DNA from: Paracoccus sp. IB05
Lineage (GTDB): Bacteria > Pseudomonadota > Alphaproteobacteria > Rhodobacterales > Rhodobacteraceae
DNA length: 64,000 nucleotides
Direction of reading: 5' to 3'
NCBI RefSeq assembly: GCF_016405985.1
Contig: NZ_JAEFCF010000030.1
Span: 1-64,000 of the forward strand
Below, piece after piece: positions 53,379-62,205 of the stretch. The position numbers and the translations under genes were made by a program. The notes beneath the pieces are model-generated. The model ran no database searches. It saw only the letters and a program-made list of their open reading frames with translations, and was not told the DNA's origin. Each line of letters starts with the position of its first letter. The stretch's first letter is position 1.

Positions 53379-54779
53379 TCATTGGCTATTGCGGTTAAAG
53401 GCCTCCAGTGCCGAAAGCGCGCGTTTGCGGCCCTGATCCAGAAGCGCGGCGCTGTCCGGCAAAGCCCGGTGCTCAGGCGGGTTCCAGGAGGCCGGCACCG
53501 TTTCGCGCCAGGCTTTCGCCCCCTCGCCCGTAAGCCAGTGATCGCGGTAAAGGCTCTTTGGGTCAAAACTTGCCGCCTGCTTTTCCGGGTTGAAGATGCG
53601 GAAGAAGGGCGAGGCATCGGGCCCGCAGCCTGCAACCCATTGCCAGTTCATCGCATTCGCGGCCGGATCCCAGTCGGTCAGGCTGTCTTCGAAATGCGCC
53701 AGACCGATGCGCCAGTCGGTCAGCAGATGTTTCGTAAGCCAGCTGGCCACCACCATGCGGACCCGGTTGTGCATCCGCCCGGTCACCCGCATTTCGCGCA
53801 GGCCTGCATCAACCAGCGCGATGCCGGTTTCGGCGCGGCTCCAGGCCAGGGCAGCGGGATTGGCACCAAGCCAGGGAAAGCGCGCCCAGTCCGCGCGCCA
53901 GGGCGTCTCGGCCATCTGCGGGAAGGCCAGCAGCAGATGCCAGGCAAATTCGCGCCAGAGAATTTCCGAAAGGAACTTCTCAACCCCGGAGGCGAGCGCG
54001 GGATCGATCCCGGCGCGCAGTGACGCCATGGCCCAGATGCGGCGCGGACTGATCTCGCCCAAAGCCAGATGCTCTGACATACCCGAAGTGGCGTCGATAT
54101 CCGGGCGGTCGCGATGGGCGGGGTAATCCGGCACATGGGCGATAAAATCCGCGAGCCGGGCAAAAGCCGCCGCCTCGCCCGCAGGCAAGGCCTGTTTCGC
54201 CAGAACCGCCGCCCCGCGATACATATCCGGAGCAAAGGTCAGTTCCCCGGCCCGCCGCGCGCCGATCGCCGGCAGCGCGGAAATGATGGCGGGAGGGGGC
54301 AGGGGCCGATCTGGCCCCGCCACCCGCACGGCCCGCGCGAAGGGCGTATAGACGCGAAAGCTGCCCCCCGCGCCGGTTTTCACCCGCGCGGGATGGATCA
54401 GCAGATGGCCTTCATGCAGATGCAGCCTGACAGGGCCTGGCCCGAGCGCCCGGCGCAGGGCGTCCTGCGCGGCTTTGGTGGCGGTTGTGGGCCAGTCGTT
54501 CTGATGGATGGCACTGGCCCCGATCCGGGCGGCAAGCCCGGGGAGAAGGTCGGCCGCCTCGCCCTCCAGCACGGTGATATTTTCGCCCGTCCGCACCTGC
54601 CATGCCGCATCGAAACACTCCAGCGCGCGCCCGAGCCGCCAGCGACTGGCCGCGCCTTGCGCGCGTGTGGCGGCATCCATGACAAAGACCGGCAGAACGG
54701 GTCCGTCCCTGACTGCCGCCGTCAGCGCGGCATTGTCGTCAAAGCGGAAATCGCGACACAGCCAGAGGATTGATGTCAT
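53379..54779 (-). CDS. phrB: Deoxyribodipyrimidine photolyase (class I)
   Basis: A 466-aa photolyase/cryptochrome. The N-terminal antenna domain starts ILWLCRDFRFDDNAAL. The FAD domain contains WREFAWHLLLAFPQM, GLREMRVTGRMHNRVRM, VASWLTKHLLTDWR and the DWDPAANAMNWQWVAGCG block with Trp residues of the electron-transfer chain. It repairs UV cyclobutane dimers with blue light. ATG 54779 lies one base beyond the upstream CFA gene's stop. It is the only intact gene of a three-gene operon whose first two genes are broken. Confidence 0.92.
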   Translation of the reverse strand: MTSILWLCRDFRFDDNAALTAAVRDGPVLPVFVMDAATRAQGAASRWRLGRALECFDAAWQVRTGENITVLEGEAADLLPGLAARIGASAIHQNDWPTTATKAAQDALRRALGPGPVRLHLHEGHLLIHPARVKTGAGGSFRVYTPFARAVRVAGPDRPLPPPAIISALPAIGARRAGELTFAPDMYRGAAVLAKQALPAGEAAAFARLADFIAHVPDYPAHRDRPDIDATSGMSEHLALGEISPRRIWAMASLRAGIDPALASGVEKFLSEILWREFAWHLLLAFPQMAETPWRADWARFPWLGANPAALAWSRAETGIALVDAGLREMRVTGRMHNRVRMVVASWLTKHLLTDWRIGLAHFEDSLTDWDPAANAMNWQWVAGCGPDASPFFRIFNPEKQAASFDPKSLYRDHWLTGEGAKAWRETVPASWNPPEHRALPDSAALLDQGRKRALSALEAFNRNSQ

Positions 54780-54780
54780 C

Positions 54781-55592
54781 TTATGCCGCCTGTGCCATTT
54801 GGCCGACATGGCCGAATTCGACCTGTACCACATCAGAGCGCCCGGTCGCAAAGGTCGCGGCGCAGCTCTCCGGATAATAGTGCCAGCCGCGCAGGCAGGG
54901 CTCGTCATAGCCAAAACGGCGGATGCGTGGGGCGGCGGCCCCGGTCATGCGCGCGGCCCAGACCCGGCAGGTGCGGGCGTAATCCTGCCCGAAGGTGAAG
55001 CTCGCGCGCAGTTCCAGCCCGGCATTCGCGCCCTGATGGCGCGGGATCGCCGGGCTGGGCAGCATGCCGCCGGGAAGAATATGCTGGCGGATGAAATCCG
55101 AGCGTTTGCGATAGACCGAGAATTCGGCATCCGGCACGGTGATCGCCTGCAAGACCGCCCGTCAAGCCGCGCGTCGGCATAGCCCTTTTGCGCGGGCGAC
55201 AGCGTCAGCCCGGTGACATGACGGCCGGTCTCAGCGGCGCGTTCGGCAAATCCGCCCCAGCCGCAGCCGATCTCGAGAATGCGCGCGCCCAGGGCCAGCC
55301 GCGACAGGATACGATCATTCTTGCGCGCCTGAGCGGTTTCCAGATCATCGGTGTCGTCGGACAGAGCCGAGGAATAGCTCATGCCCGGATCAGGTCAGAG
55401 CTGGTAGAATTCATTCCCGACATCGCCGCGCGTCGCCAGCGCGGCAAGCAGCGCCCGGTCGGTGATCCGGATCATGGATTCCGGGCCATCTGATCCGAAC
55501 TGGTGACGATGGCCTTCGGGGGTGGTCAGGCTGAGCCGCCCGTGCCGGATACCCTCAGGCGAGACGAGAAAGCGGGTCTTTGGCAGGCTCAT
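54781..55592 (-). pseudogene. Cyclopropane-fatty-acid synthase (CfaA-like), multiply broken
   Basis: The start PKTRFLVSPEGIRHGRLSL to RGDVGNEFYQL is followed by TGA where Trp is expected. Then PDPGMSYSSALSDDTDDLE and the SAM site ILEIGCGWGGFAERA follow. After YADARLDGR the sequence jumps, with a frameshift, straight to LQAITVPDAEF, and ends TFGQDYARTCRVWAAR to DVVQVEFGHV. So there is a nonsense codon, an internal deletion of about 50-60 codons after the SAM motif, and a second likely deletion before NEFYQL. The normal length is near 400 aa. No active enzyme is expected. It overlaps the DUF1365 stop by 4 bases. Confidence 0.85.
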
Positions 55593-56222
55593 CGGCTGAT
55601 TTCCTCAGGGGGCGCAGGGGGCAGGCGGCGGTAAGCGGCGTCTTTGAGGCGCAGGCGCAGCGCCTGCCAGTAGATCAGAGCGAGGATCCGCAGCGGCGCC
55701 ACCGGGTCGGCGGAAGGCGGCTTCCAGCAGGCCAGACTGGCGCAGGGACCTGGGGGTGGCTTCCATCCCGGCAAACAGACCTTCAGCGCCGTTACTATAG
55801 CTGATCATGACGCAGATATGGTCGCGGGTCACATCAAAGCGGAACTCATACTGTCCCGCCACGTCCTGAAAGGGCGAGACGTGAAAGACCTTCACGGCCC
55901 GCGTGCGGTCCTCCCGGTCAATGGGCATAAATCCGGGCCGGTGACACAGATAGGAATGCCGCTGGCCGAAGGTGTTGTTGACCCCGGCGATCACGGCCAA
56001 CAGATCATCGCCGCGCAGGACCAGCCAGAAGCTGACCGGGTTGAACCAGAAACCAAGGAACCTTGGCAGCGCCATCAGCGCCAGGGTCATCGCACCCTCG
56101 CGGCGCAGACCCGCCTGCCCCAGCACCTCCCAGGCCCATGCAGCGCCTTTGCCATTCCCCCGGGGGCCGCGCCGGGTGCCTGTCTGGGCGGAAACCTGTG
56201 ACAGATGCCAGGCGCCGCGCAC
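55589..56222 (-). pseudogene. DUF1365 family protein, frameshifted
   Basis: The frame carries the DUF1365 core: LPRFLGFWFNPVSFWLVL, GVNNTFGQRHSYLC, KVFHVSPFQDVAGQYEFRF. In the PSADPVAPLRILALIYWQAL region near 55710-55730 the reading must shift to the frame that ends YRRLPPAPPEEISR at 55589. The N-terminus is also odd, since the usual YRGRV-type start is missing. DUF1365 proteins accompany CFA synthase and act in modified fatty-acid (furan or cyclopropane) synthesis. The ending TGA overlaps the CFA start, so the operon order DUF1365-cfa-phr is clear. Confidence 0.75.
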
Positions 56223-56260
56223 GAAAACCGGATCCTGGCGGGGAACTTGGGCGGCTGGCC

Positions 56261-56923
56261 TCAGATCTGAACGGATTGCGGCTCTGCCGCGTCGATTTCG
56301 GCAAGATGCGCCAGAAGGACCGGCAGAGCGGTGGTCTTCCAGGCCAGCCAGGCCTCTTCCAGTTCCACCGCGCTGCGGGTCTTTTTCAAGGTCGCCAGAC
56401 CGCGCAGGAAAATCGCAAAAGTCCCGTCGAGGAGGAGCAGGATACGCTTGTCCTGCAAGGCCGCCGCGCCGAAGGCCAGTTCATACATCCGCTTTTGCAA
56501 AGCGCGCTGCGAGATTGCGTAGTGATGCATCCGCGTGCCGAGCTCGGGATTGGTGCGCGCAGCCAGCAGCAATTCCCCCACCACTTCGAAAATGCGCCCC
56601 ATGGCGACGAGGCGCAGCTGCTCCAGCGCGGCATCGGCGCGGGCGGGCATATCGCGCGGCAGTTCCGCCATGCGCACCTCATATTCCGCGACACTGCGCT
56701 GGAACAGGGCATCAACCGACGCGGCCAGCAGATCCTCACGCGTGCCGAAATGATGCAGATGCGCCCCATGGGTCACGCCGGCCCGGGCCGAGATCGCGGC
56801 AATGGTGACTTTCTGATAGCCACTTTCCCAAAGCTGCTCGATGGCGGCATCGATCAGCTTTTGCCGGGTCATCAGGCTGCGCAACTGGGGCGGACGGGCC
56901 TTTTCGGTCTTTCGCGGTGCCAT
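56261..56923 (-). CDS. TetR-family transcriptional regulator
   Basis: A 220-aa TetR regulator. The N-terminal HTH reads RQKLIDAAIEQLWESGYQKV, ISARAGVTHGAHLHHFGTRE. A helical ligand domain follows. It is the last gene of the minus-strand catabolic set, 15 bases after the thioesterase gene. It probably represses both arms of the divergent cluster through the palindrome at 59090-59113. ATG 56923 with GGAAG five bases upstream is preferred over the GTG two codons earlier. Confidence 0.88.
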   Translation of the reverse strand: MAPRKTEKARPPQLRSLMTRQKLIDAAIEQLWESGYQKVTIAAISARAGVTHGAHLHHFGTREDLLAASVDALFQRSVAEYEVRMAELPRDMPARADAALEQLRLVAMGRIFEVVGELLLAARTNPELGTRMHHYAISQRALQKRMYELAFGAAALQDKRILLLLDGTFAIFLRGLATLKKTRSAVELEEAWLAWKTTALPVLLAHLAEIDAAEPQSVQI

Positions 56924-56938
56924 ACTCACTTCCGGGTG

Positions 56939-57319
56939 TCAGGTCAGACAGGACTTTTGTGCCCCTGAAAGGGCCGATGAAACACCTTTGCGCGGATCGA
57001 CCTGCACCAGAACCGACAGACCCGAGGCGACCAGAAGGTCATCTTCGAAGATCTCATGCGACATGTCAAAAGAGCTGTTGCCGATCCGGCTGACAACGGA
57101 ACGGGTGACAAGGCAGCGTGCTGCGACCGGCTGGGCGTGAAAATCGACGCGCAAAGAGACCAGGCGCCATTCGACATCCGGGGCCTGCGGAATGCCGGCC
57201 AGAAAATCCAGCCGTGCATCCTCGATCAGTTCCGCCAGTTTCAGGCTGTTGACATGACCCATCGCATCGCGGTCGGCAAAGCGCAGCAGCGCTTCGCGGC
57301 TGTGGCGGGGGGCGCTCAT
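56939..57319 (-). CDS. Hotdog-fold acyl-CoA thioesterase (4HBT type)
   Basis: A 126-aa single hotdog domain. LLRFADRDAMGHVNSLKLAELIEDARLDFL is the 4HBT-type block with the catalytic Asp and the GHVN motif. It hydrolyses a short or charged acyl-CoA. It overlaps the BKACE gene by 4 bases. In known carnitine breakdown, a betainyl-CoA thioesterase (CdhC) follows the cleavage enzyme in the same way, which is the best parallel, not proof. Confidence 0.85.
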   Translation of the reverse strand: MSAPRHSREALLRFADRDAMGHVNSLKLAELIEDARLDFLAGIPQAPDVEWRLVSLRVDFHAQPVAARCLVTRSVVSRIGNSSFDMSHEIFEDDLLVASGLSVLVQVDPRKGVSSALSGAQKSCLT

Positions 57320-58245
57320 GCCGCGACGCCGATCCGGGGCCGCATATTGAACGCCGCGCGCACATCCGCCGGGCTTGCCAGTTTGATGTTCAGCTTGTCG
57401 AGGATCTCGCCGATCAGATTGACCTGTTCGGCATTGGATTTCGCGAGCTCGCCCTTGCGGATATAAAGCGCATCCTCCAGCCCGACCCGGACGCCGCCGC
57501 CGCGACAGGCCGAGGCGGTGCCAAAGGCCATCTGCTGACGGCCTGCGGCCAGCACCGACATATAGTAATCATCCCCGAACAGCCGTTCTGCCGTTTCATA
57601 GAAATGCTCGAGATGGCTCGGATGGACGCCGACGCCGCCAAGAAAGCCGAAGATGAACTGCACCATCATCGGGCCGCGGATAATGCCCTGATCGCGCAGG
57701 TATTTCAGGTTGTAGAGATGCCCGACATCATAGCATTCACATTCAAAGACCACGCCCTCGGCCCCGAGTTCAGTCACGATATCTTCCAGCACCTGGAAGG
57801 AGTTGACCGAATATTTCGACTTGGACTCGAGCAGGAACCGCTCTTCCCAGTCATATTGCCAGTCCTTTTTCTTGCCCGCCATCAGATGGAAGCCGAAATT
57901 GATCGATCCCATATTAAGCGAGACCATGTCAGGCGACATGGCCCGCGCGGCGGCGAGCCTTTCGTCCATGGTCATGCCGGGTGCGCCGCCGGTGGTGATA
58001 TTGACCACCGCATCGCAGCGCGCCCGGATCCCCGGCACGAACTGGCCATAGACCGCCGGATCGGCGGTGGGACGGCCATCATCCAGACGGGCGTGAAGAT
58101 GCACGACGGCGGCGCCGGCAGCATGGGCCTCGACGGCGGAATCCTCGATCTGTTTCGGGGTGATCGGCAGATAGGGCGACATGCTCGGGGTGTGGACACC
58201 CCCCGTCACCGCGCAGCTGATGATGGTCTTGTTGAACTTGAACAT
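57316..58245 (-). CDS. Beta-keto acid cleavage enzyme (BKACE, DUF849 family)
   Basis: A 309-aa TIM-barrel zinc enzyme. It starts KTIISCAVTGGVHTPSMSPY. The Zn-ligand pair is in VVHLHARLDDGRPT, SLNMGSINFG is near residue 110 and a late Glu in FECECYDVGH. The family condenses a beta-keto acid with acetyl-CoA to give acetoacetate and a new acyl-CoA. Members act on 3-keto-5-aminohexanoate, dehydrocarnitine and other substrates set by a few pocket residues that I cannot score by eye. The partner genes (SDR and thioesterase) fit oxidation before and CoA removal after cleavage. Confidence 0.9.
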   Translation of the reverse strand: MFKFNKTIISCAVTGGVHTPSMSPYLPITPKQIEDSAVEAHAAGAAVVHLHARLDDGRPTADPAVYGQFVPGIRARCDAVVNITTGGAPGMTMDERLAAARAMSPDMVSLNMGSINFGFHLMAGKKKDWQYDWEERFLLESKSKYSVNSFQVLEDIVTELGAEGVVFECECYDVGHLYNLKYLRDQGIIRGPMMVQFIFGFLGGVGVHPSHLEHFYETAERLFGDDYYMSVLAAGRQQMAFGTASACRGGGVRVGLEDALYIRKGELAKSNAEQVNLIGEILDKLNIKLASPADVRAAFNMRPRIGVAA

Positions 58246-58292
58246 TCGGCATTCCTTGTTGCGGCGAAGCGCGGGATCAGACGTTTTGCCGC

Positions 58293-59078
58293 TCAGGTGC
58301 GGGCGAAGGGGGCGACCATTTCACTGGAATAGCCCTCGAAATTACCACAGACGGCCAGTTTCTGGCCGCTGACATGACGCGCCTCATCCGAGAGCAGGAA
58401 GCGCACGCTTTTCGCGATATCCTCGCCGCTGACCATGGTTTTCAGCGAGGTGCGCGCGGTGAATTCCGCAATGGCCTCGTCAAAGCTGATGCCACGCGTC
58501 TCGGCCTGCGCCTGAGCCACGGCTTCGATTCTGACGCCCTCGACGATACCGGGCACCACGACATTCGAGCGGATGCCCCAGGGGCCAAGTTCCATCGCCA
58601 TGGTCTCGGACAACATTTCCAGCGCGGCTTTCGACACGACATAGGGCGCGCGCTGCGGAAAACCGTTGCGGGTACAGGCCGAGGAAATCGACACGATCGC
58701 TCCGCGCCTTTGCTTTTTCATTACGGGTGAAACGTTCTTGATCAGAATCGCGGCGGAAATCACATTGATCCCCAGCACGCGCTGCCAGTCTTCGGCAGAG
58801 ATGGAATCGATCAGACCGGTTGGCCCTGCGATCCCGGCACAATTCACCAGCCCCTCAATCGGCAATGGGCCTGCGGCAAGCTCGGCGACAAGCGCCTCGA
58901 CCTGCGCAGAATCACCCACATCGCAAGGGTAATGCAGAATCCCCGCCCCCGGTTCTGCCGGCGCATTGAATGGGTCCAGCGCCACGGCTGTGCCACCCTG
59001 AGCCGCGATTTCACGACAGATCGCAAGACCGATCCCTGCGCCCCCTGCCGAGACGATGTAGTAGCCCTGACGAAGCAT
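58293..59078 (-). CDS. Short-chain dehydrogenase/reductase (candidate 3-hydroxyacid dehydrogenase)
   Basis: A 261-aa SDR. The loop is SAGGAGIG rather than TGG-x3-GIG, NCAGIAG stands at the NNAG position, SISSACTRNG holds the catalytic Ser, and YVVSKAALE gives Tyr-x3-Lys. An Asp in ALDPFN after strand 2 favours NAD. It is the first gene of the minus-strand arm. Oxidation of a beta-hydroxy acid to the beta-keto acid used by the next gene's product is the simplest role. The ATG stands at the edge of the 94-base divergent promoter. Confidence 0.85.
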   Translation of the reverse strand: MLRQGYYIVSAGGAGIGLAICREIAAQGGTAVALDPFNAPAEPGAGILHYPCDVGDSAQVEALVAELAAGPLPIEGLVNCAGIAGPTGLIDSISAEDWQRVLGINVISAAILIKNVSPVMKKQRRGAIVSISSACTRNGFPQRAPYVVSKAALEMLSETMAMELGPWGIRSNVVVPGIVEGVRIEAVAQAQAETRGISFDEAIAEFTARTSLKTMVSGEDIAKSVRFLLSDEARHVSGQKLAVCGNFEGYSSEMVAPFART

Positions 59079-59089
59079 CTTCCCGTCCT

Positions 59090-59113
59090 AAAAAATTATT
59101 CTTGTAATGTTTT
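59090..59113. promoter_or_regulatory. Palindrome in the divergent promoter, candidate TetR operator
   Basis: AAAAAATTA (59090-59098) and TAATGTTTT (59105-59113) are inverted copies with 8 of 9 matches and a 6-base spacer. They lie in the 94-base AT-rich gap between the SDR and transporter genes. Size and place suit a TetR dimer site. Confidence 0.5.
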
Positions 59114-59172
59114 GCTTGACTAGATCGGGCGCGTCAACAATTCTGTTTCAAAAAATGAACCAGGAGGTGACG

Positions 59173-59853
59173 GTGGAATTTGGTGTGGTCCTCGACCATT
59201 TGCCGCTGCTTGTCGGCGGGGCGCTGCGCGGCGTGCTATACGCGGTGGGGGGCTTTGTCATCGGCATCGCCTGTGCGGCGCTGATCATCCTTGGCCGTAT
59301 GGCCTGGGGTCGTTGGGTGACCATCCCCAGCCAGATCTTTGTCGAGATCGTCCGCAACACGCCCTTTCTGTTACAGGCCTTCTTCCTTTACTTCGGCCTC
59401 GCGAAACTCGGGGTGATGATGCCGGGCTATGTCGCCGCGATCATCATCGTGACCTTCAATTCCGCCGCCTATGCGACCGAGATCCTGCGCTCGGGCATGC
59501 TCGGTATTCCGAAAGGACTGCTTGAAGCCGGCGACTCGCTTGGCTTCACCGCCCTGCAGCAATTCCGCTATGTCGTGGCGCGGCCGATGCTGCGTGCGGC
59601 ACTGCCGGCGCTGAGCGGCCAGTTCATCATCATCATGCTGAACACCTCGCTTCTGTCGGCCATCGCCATTCCCGAGCTGAATTACGAAGCCTCGAACCTC
59701 GCCTCGACCAGCTTTCGCCCCTTCGAGGTCTATGTCGTCGTGGCTGTGATCTATCTGACGCTCTCATCGGTCTTTGCCGGGCTCTTCGCGCTGATCAGAA
59801 GGCGTGTCAGCGGCAGCTGGGGCAGCGAGCGCCGCATGCAGGATATCGTCTGA
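59173..59853 (+). CDS. Polar amino-acid ABC transporter permease (HisM/GlnP type)
   Basis: A 226-aa permease with about five helices. It has the family signature VEIVRNTPFLLQAFFLYFGLA and the coupling loop LEAGDSLGFTALQQFRYVVARP. GTG 59173 is preferred because AGGAGGTGA lies directly upstream; ATG 59155 in the same frame lacks a site. It pairs with the next product. The stop shares one base with the next ATG (TGATG). Confidence 0.88.
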   Translation: MEFGVVLDHLPLLVGGALRGVLYAVGGFVIGIACAALIILGRMAWGRWVTIPSQIFVEIVRNTPFLLQAFFLYFGLAKLGVMMPGYVAAIIIVTFNSAAYATEILRSGMLGIPKGLLEAGDSLGFTALQQFRYVVARPMLRAALPALSGQFIIIMLNTSLLSAIAIPELNYEASNLASTSFRPFEVYVVVAVIYLTLSSVFAGLFALIRRRVSGSWGSERRMQDIV

Positions 59854-60491
59854 TGCGTGAATTCAGCCAGAATCATATGATCCTGATCCTTCAGGGCCTG
59901 GGCTGGACTATGGCCCTGACCCTCGCTGCGATGATCTTTGGCGGCATTCTGGGCCTGCTGGTCGCGGTCCTGCGCAGCTCGCCCAATCGCTGGGTCTCGC
60001 TGCCCTCGGCTGTCCTGATCCGGCTTTTCCAGGGCATCCCGCTGGTGGTCGTGATCTTCATGATCTACTTCGGCATCGCCCGGACCGGCTATAATGTCTC
60101 GCCCTTTGTCGCCTGTGCCGTGGGGCTGTCACTGTTCGCGGCGGCCTTTCTGGGAGAGATCTGGCGCGGGGCGCTGCTTGCCATTCCGCGGGCCCAGTGG
60201 GAATCCGCTGACAGCCTCGGCATGACCAGCTTTCAGATGCTGCGCATCGCCATCCTGCCGCAGGCGCTCAGGCTTTCGGCCCCGGCGACGGTGGGTTTTC
60301 TGGTGCAGCTGGTAAAGGCCACCTCGGTCTGTTCGATGGTCGGCTTTGTCGAGCTGATGCGGGCCGGCCAGATGGTCAATGGCACTACCTTTGACAGTTT
60401 CCGCGTCTTCGGCATCGTCGCGGCGCTCTATCTGCTGATCAACCTGCCCATGTCCTTCGCGGCGAAGCGCCTCGAAAAGCTGAAGCTCTGA
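59853..60491 (+). CDS. Polar amino-acid ABC transporter permease (second subunit)
   Basis: A 212-aa permease. LIRLFQGIPLVVVIFMIYFG is the paralogous signature, and the coupling loop is WESADSLGMTSFQMLRIAILPQALRLS, interrupted only by the usual spacing. It forms the channel with the upstream subunit and is followed after 10 bases by the ATPase gene. Confidence 0.88.
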   Translation: MREFSQNHMILILQGLGWTMALTLAAMIFGGILGLLVAVLRSSPNRWVSLPSAVLIRLFQGIPLVVVIFMIYFGIARTGYNVSPFVACAVGLSLFAAAFLGEIWRGALLAIPRAQWESADSLGMTSFQMLRIAILPQALRLSAPATVGFLVQLVKATSVCSMVGFVELMRAGQMVNGTTFDSFRVFGIVAALYLLINLPMSFAAKRLEKLKL

Positions 60492-60501
60492 GAGAGGGCC
60501 C

Positions 60502-61230
60502 ATGTCACTCATCGAACTGAACGCCGTCACGAAATCCTACGGCTCCCATCAGGTGATCTATGATGCCACGCTGTCCATTGCTGCGGGCGAGGTGATTGCG
60601 CTGATCGGAAAAAGCGGCTCCGGCAAGAGCACACTCCTGCGCTGTCTGAACGGGCTGGAGCAGATTTCGGGCGGCAGCCTGAGGATTGCCGGCACACCGA
60701 TCAGCTATGAAAAGGCGAAGCTGCGCGCCTTGCGCCGCAAGGTCGCGATCGTTTTTCAGGGCTATAATCTCTTTCCGCATCTGACGGTCGAGGACAATGT
60801 CGCGCTTGCGCCGCGCGTCACCGGCAAGGCGAGCGGCACCGAGGCGCTGAAGCTGGCACATCGCTATCTCGAACGCGTCGGGCTGGCCGACAAATTCCGC
60901 GCCCATCCGCGCGATCTGTCGGGCGGTCAGCAGCAACGCGTGGCCATTGCGCGCGCCCTTGCCGTGCAGCCCGAGATCCTGCTGCTTGATGAGGTGACGG
61001 CGGCGCTTGATCCCGAACTGGTGGGCGAGGTGCTCACGGTGCTGGGCGAACTGGCGGAACAGGGCCTGACCATGGTTCTTGTGACCCATGAGATCGCCTT
61101 TGCCCGCAGGGCTGCCAACCGCATTGCCTTCATGCATCAGGGGCGGTTGCACGAGGTCGGCCCGGCAGAGGCAACGATCAGTCAGCCACGGACCGCCGAG
61201 CTGCAGAAGTTTCTTTCGGCTGTCCGCTGA
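60502..61230 (+). CDS. Polar amino-acid ABC transporter ATP-binding protein (GlnQ type)
   Basis: A 242-aa ATPase. Walker A is [13 protein letters not shown], the Q-loop FQGYNLFPHLTV, the signature [16 protein letters not shown] and Walker B ILLLDEVTAALDPEL. Walker B reads DEV where DEP is usual, a common variant in this family. The switch is LVTHEIAFAR. It powers the two permeases upstream. AGAGAGGGCCC precedes the ATG. Confidence 0.9.
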   Translation: MSLIELNAVTKSYGSHQVIYDATLSIAAGEVIALIGKSGSGKSTLLRCLNGLEQISGGSLRIAGTPISYEKAKLRALRRKVAIVFQGYNLFPHLTVEDNVALAPRVTGKASGTEALKLAHRYLERVGLADKFRAHPRDLSGGQQQRVAIARALAVQPEILLLDEVTAALDPELVGEVLTVLGELAEQGLTMVLVTHEIAFARRAANRIAFMHQGRLHEVGPAEATISQPRTAELQKFLSAVR

Positions 61231-61260
61231 CAACCAATAACAGGGAAGATGGAGATTAAG

Positions 61261-62073
61261 ATGATCAGACAATTCAGCAGGGTCGCAGCCGGTGCCATGA
61301 TCGGTCTGGGCCTGGTCCTCGGGGCGGGAATGGCCGCGGCAGAGGATCTGCCGGCCATTCTGGAAAAGAAAAAGATCGTGATCGGGGTGCAGAATGACCT
61401 GCCGCCCTATAGCCTGATCGGCGATGCGAACCAGCCGGTCGGCCTTGATATCGACGTGGCCGAGGAAATCGGCAAACGTCTCGGGGTCGACGTCGAGCTG
61501 GTGGTGCTGACCGGGGCCAACCGTGTGCCCTATCTGATCTCGAACCGGGTTGATGCAGTGGTCGCGACCATTGGCATCACGCCCGAACGCCGCGAGGCTA
61601 TTGGCTTCACCCGCCCCTATCTGGTGTTCCGCACCGTCATGGTGGCGCCGAAGGATCTTGATGTGACCAGCAATGAAACCATCGGCGACAGGGTTGTGGG
61701 CGTGACCCGCGGCACCATGATGGATCCGCTGATCACCAATGGTGCGCCCGCAGGCACCAATATCCAGCGCTTTGACGATGATGCGACGACCTCGGTCGCG
61801 CTTGTCACCGGTCAGGTCGACATGATCCCGACCGGCGAGGCGATCGTCATGGAAGTGATCCGCCAGAACCCCGCGCGCAATCTGGAGATCAAATATGTCA
61901 TGGCCAGCACCTATGCCGGCATCGGCGTGAACAAGGACAATACCGCGCTGGTGGAAAAGCTGGACGAGGTGGTCACCGCGATGGAGGCCGATGGCAGCCT
62001 TGGCGCGATCTATCTGAAATGGATCGGCAATGAGATGCCCGACCTGCCCAAATCGCTGGATGAGCTGAACTAA
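61261..62073 (+). CDS. ABC transporter substrate-binding protein (amino-acid type)
   Basis: A 270-aa periplasmic binding protein (SBP_bac_3). It has a signal peptide to about residue 24 (GLVLGAGMAAA), then IVIGVQNDLPPYSLIGD. The family block GLDIDVAEEIGKRLGVDVELV and RPYLVFRTVMV follow. The amino-acid anchoring Arg/Asp pair seems present. It presents a small zwitterion to the transporter encoded upstream. ATG 61261 is preferred with GGAGA 5 to 9 bases before it; ATG 61249 sits directly on its own ribosome site. Confidence 0.88.
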   Translation: MIRQFSRVAAGAMIGLGLVLGAGMAAAEDLPAILEKKKIVIGVQNDLPPYSLIGDANQPVGLDIDVAEEIGKRLGVDVELVVLTGANRVPYLISNRVDAVVATIGITPERREAIGFTRPYLVFRTVMVAPKDLDVTSNETIGDRVVGVTRGTMMDPLITNGAPAGTNIQRFDDDATTSVALVTGQVDMIPTGEAIVMEVIRQNPARNLEIKYVMASTYAGIGVNKDNTALVEKLDEVVTAMEADGSLGAIYLKWIGNEMPDLPKSLDELN

Positions 62074-62149
62074 GCCGGAAACGGCCGCTTGCGGCGCGCC
62101 TGCGCGCCCTCGCCCCATCGCAGTTGCACCCTCGCATTTGCCCTGTCGC

Positions 62150-62167
62150 AGTTGCGGTGCCGCAACT
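62150..62167 (+). terminator. Short hairpin between binding protein and amidohydrolase genes
   Basis: AGTTGCGG and CCGCAACT form a perfect 8-bp stem with a 2-base TG loop, followed by a T-containing stretch (CATTTGTTTTCC) 11 bases later. It may limit read-through into the amidohydrolase gene. Confidence 0.45.
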
Positions 62168-62205
62168 CTGGCGGGGCATTTGTTTTCCTGCCGGAGACCT
62201 CACTG

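Noticed and set aside
56939-59078. Naming the genes as the carnitine genes cdhABC
   Set aside because: The order is similar, but the dehydrogenase is an SDR and the BKACE pocket was not scored; only the parallel is reported.
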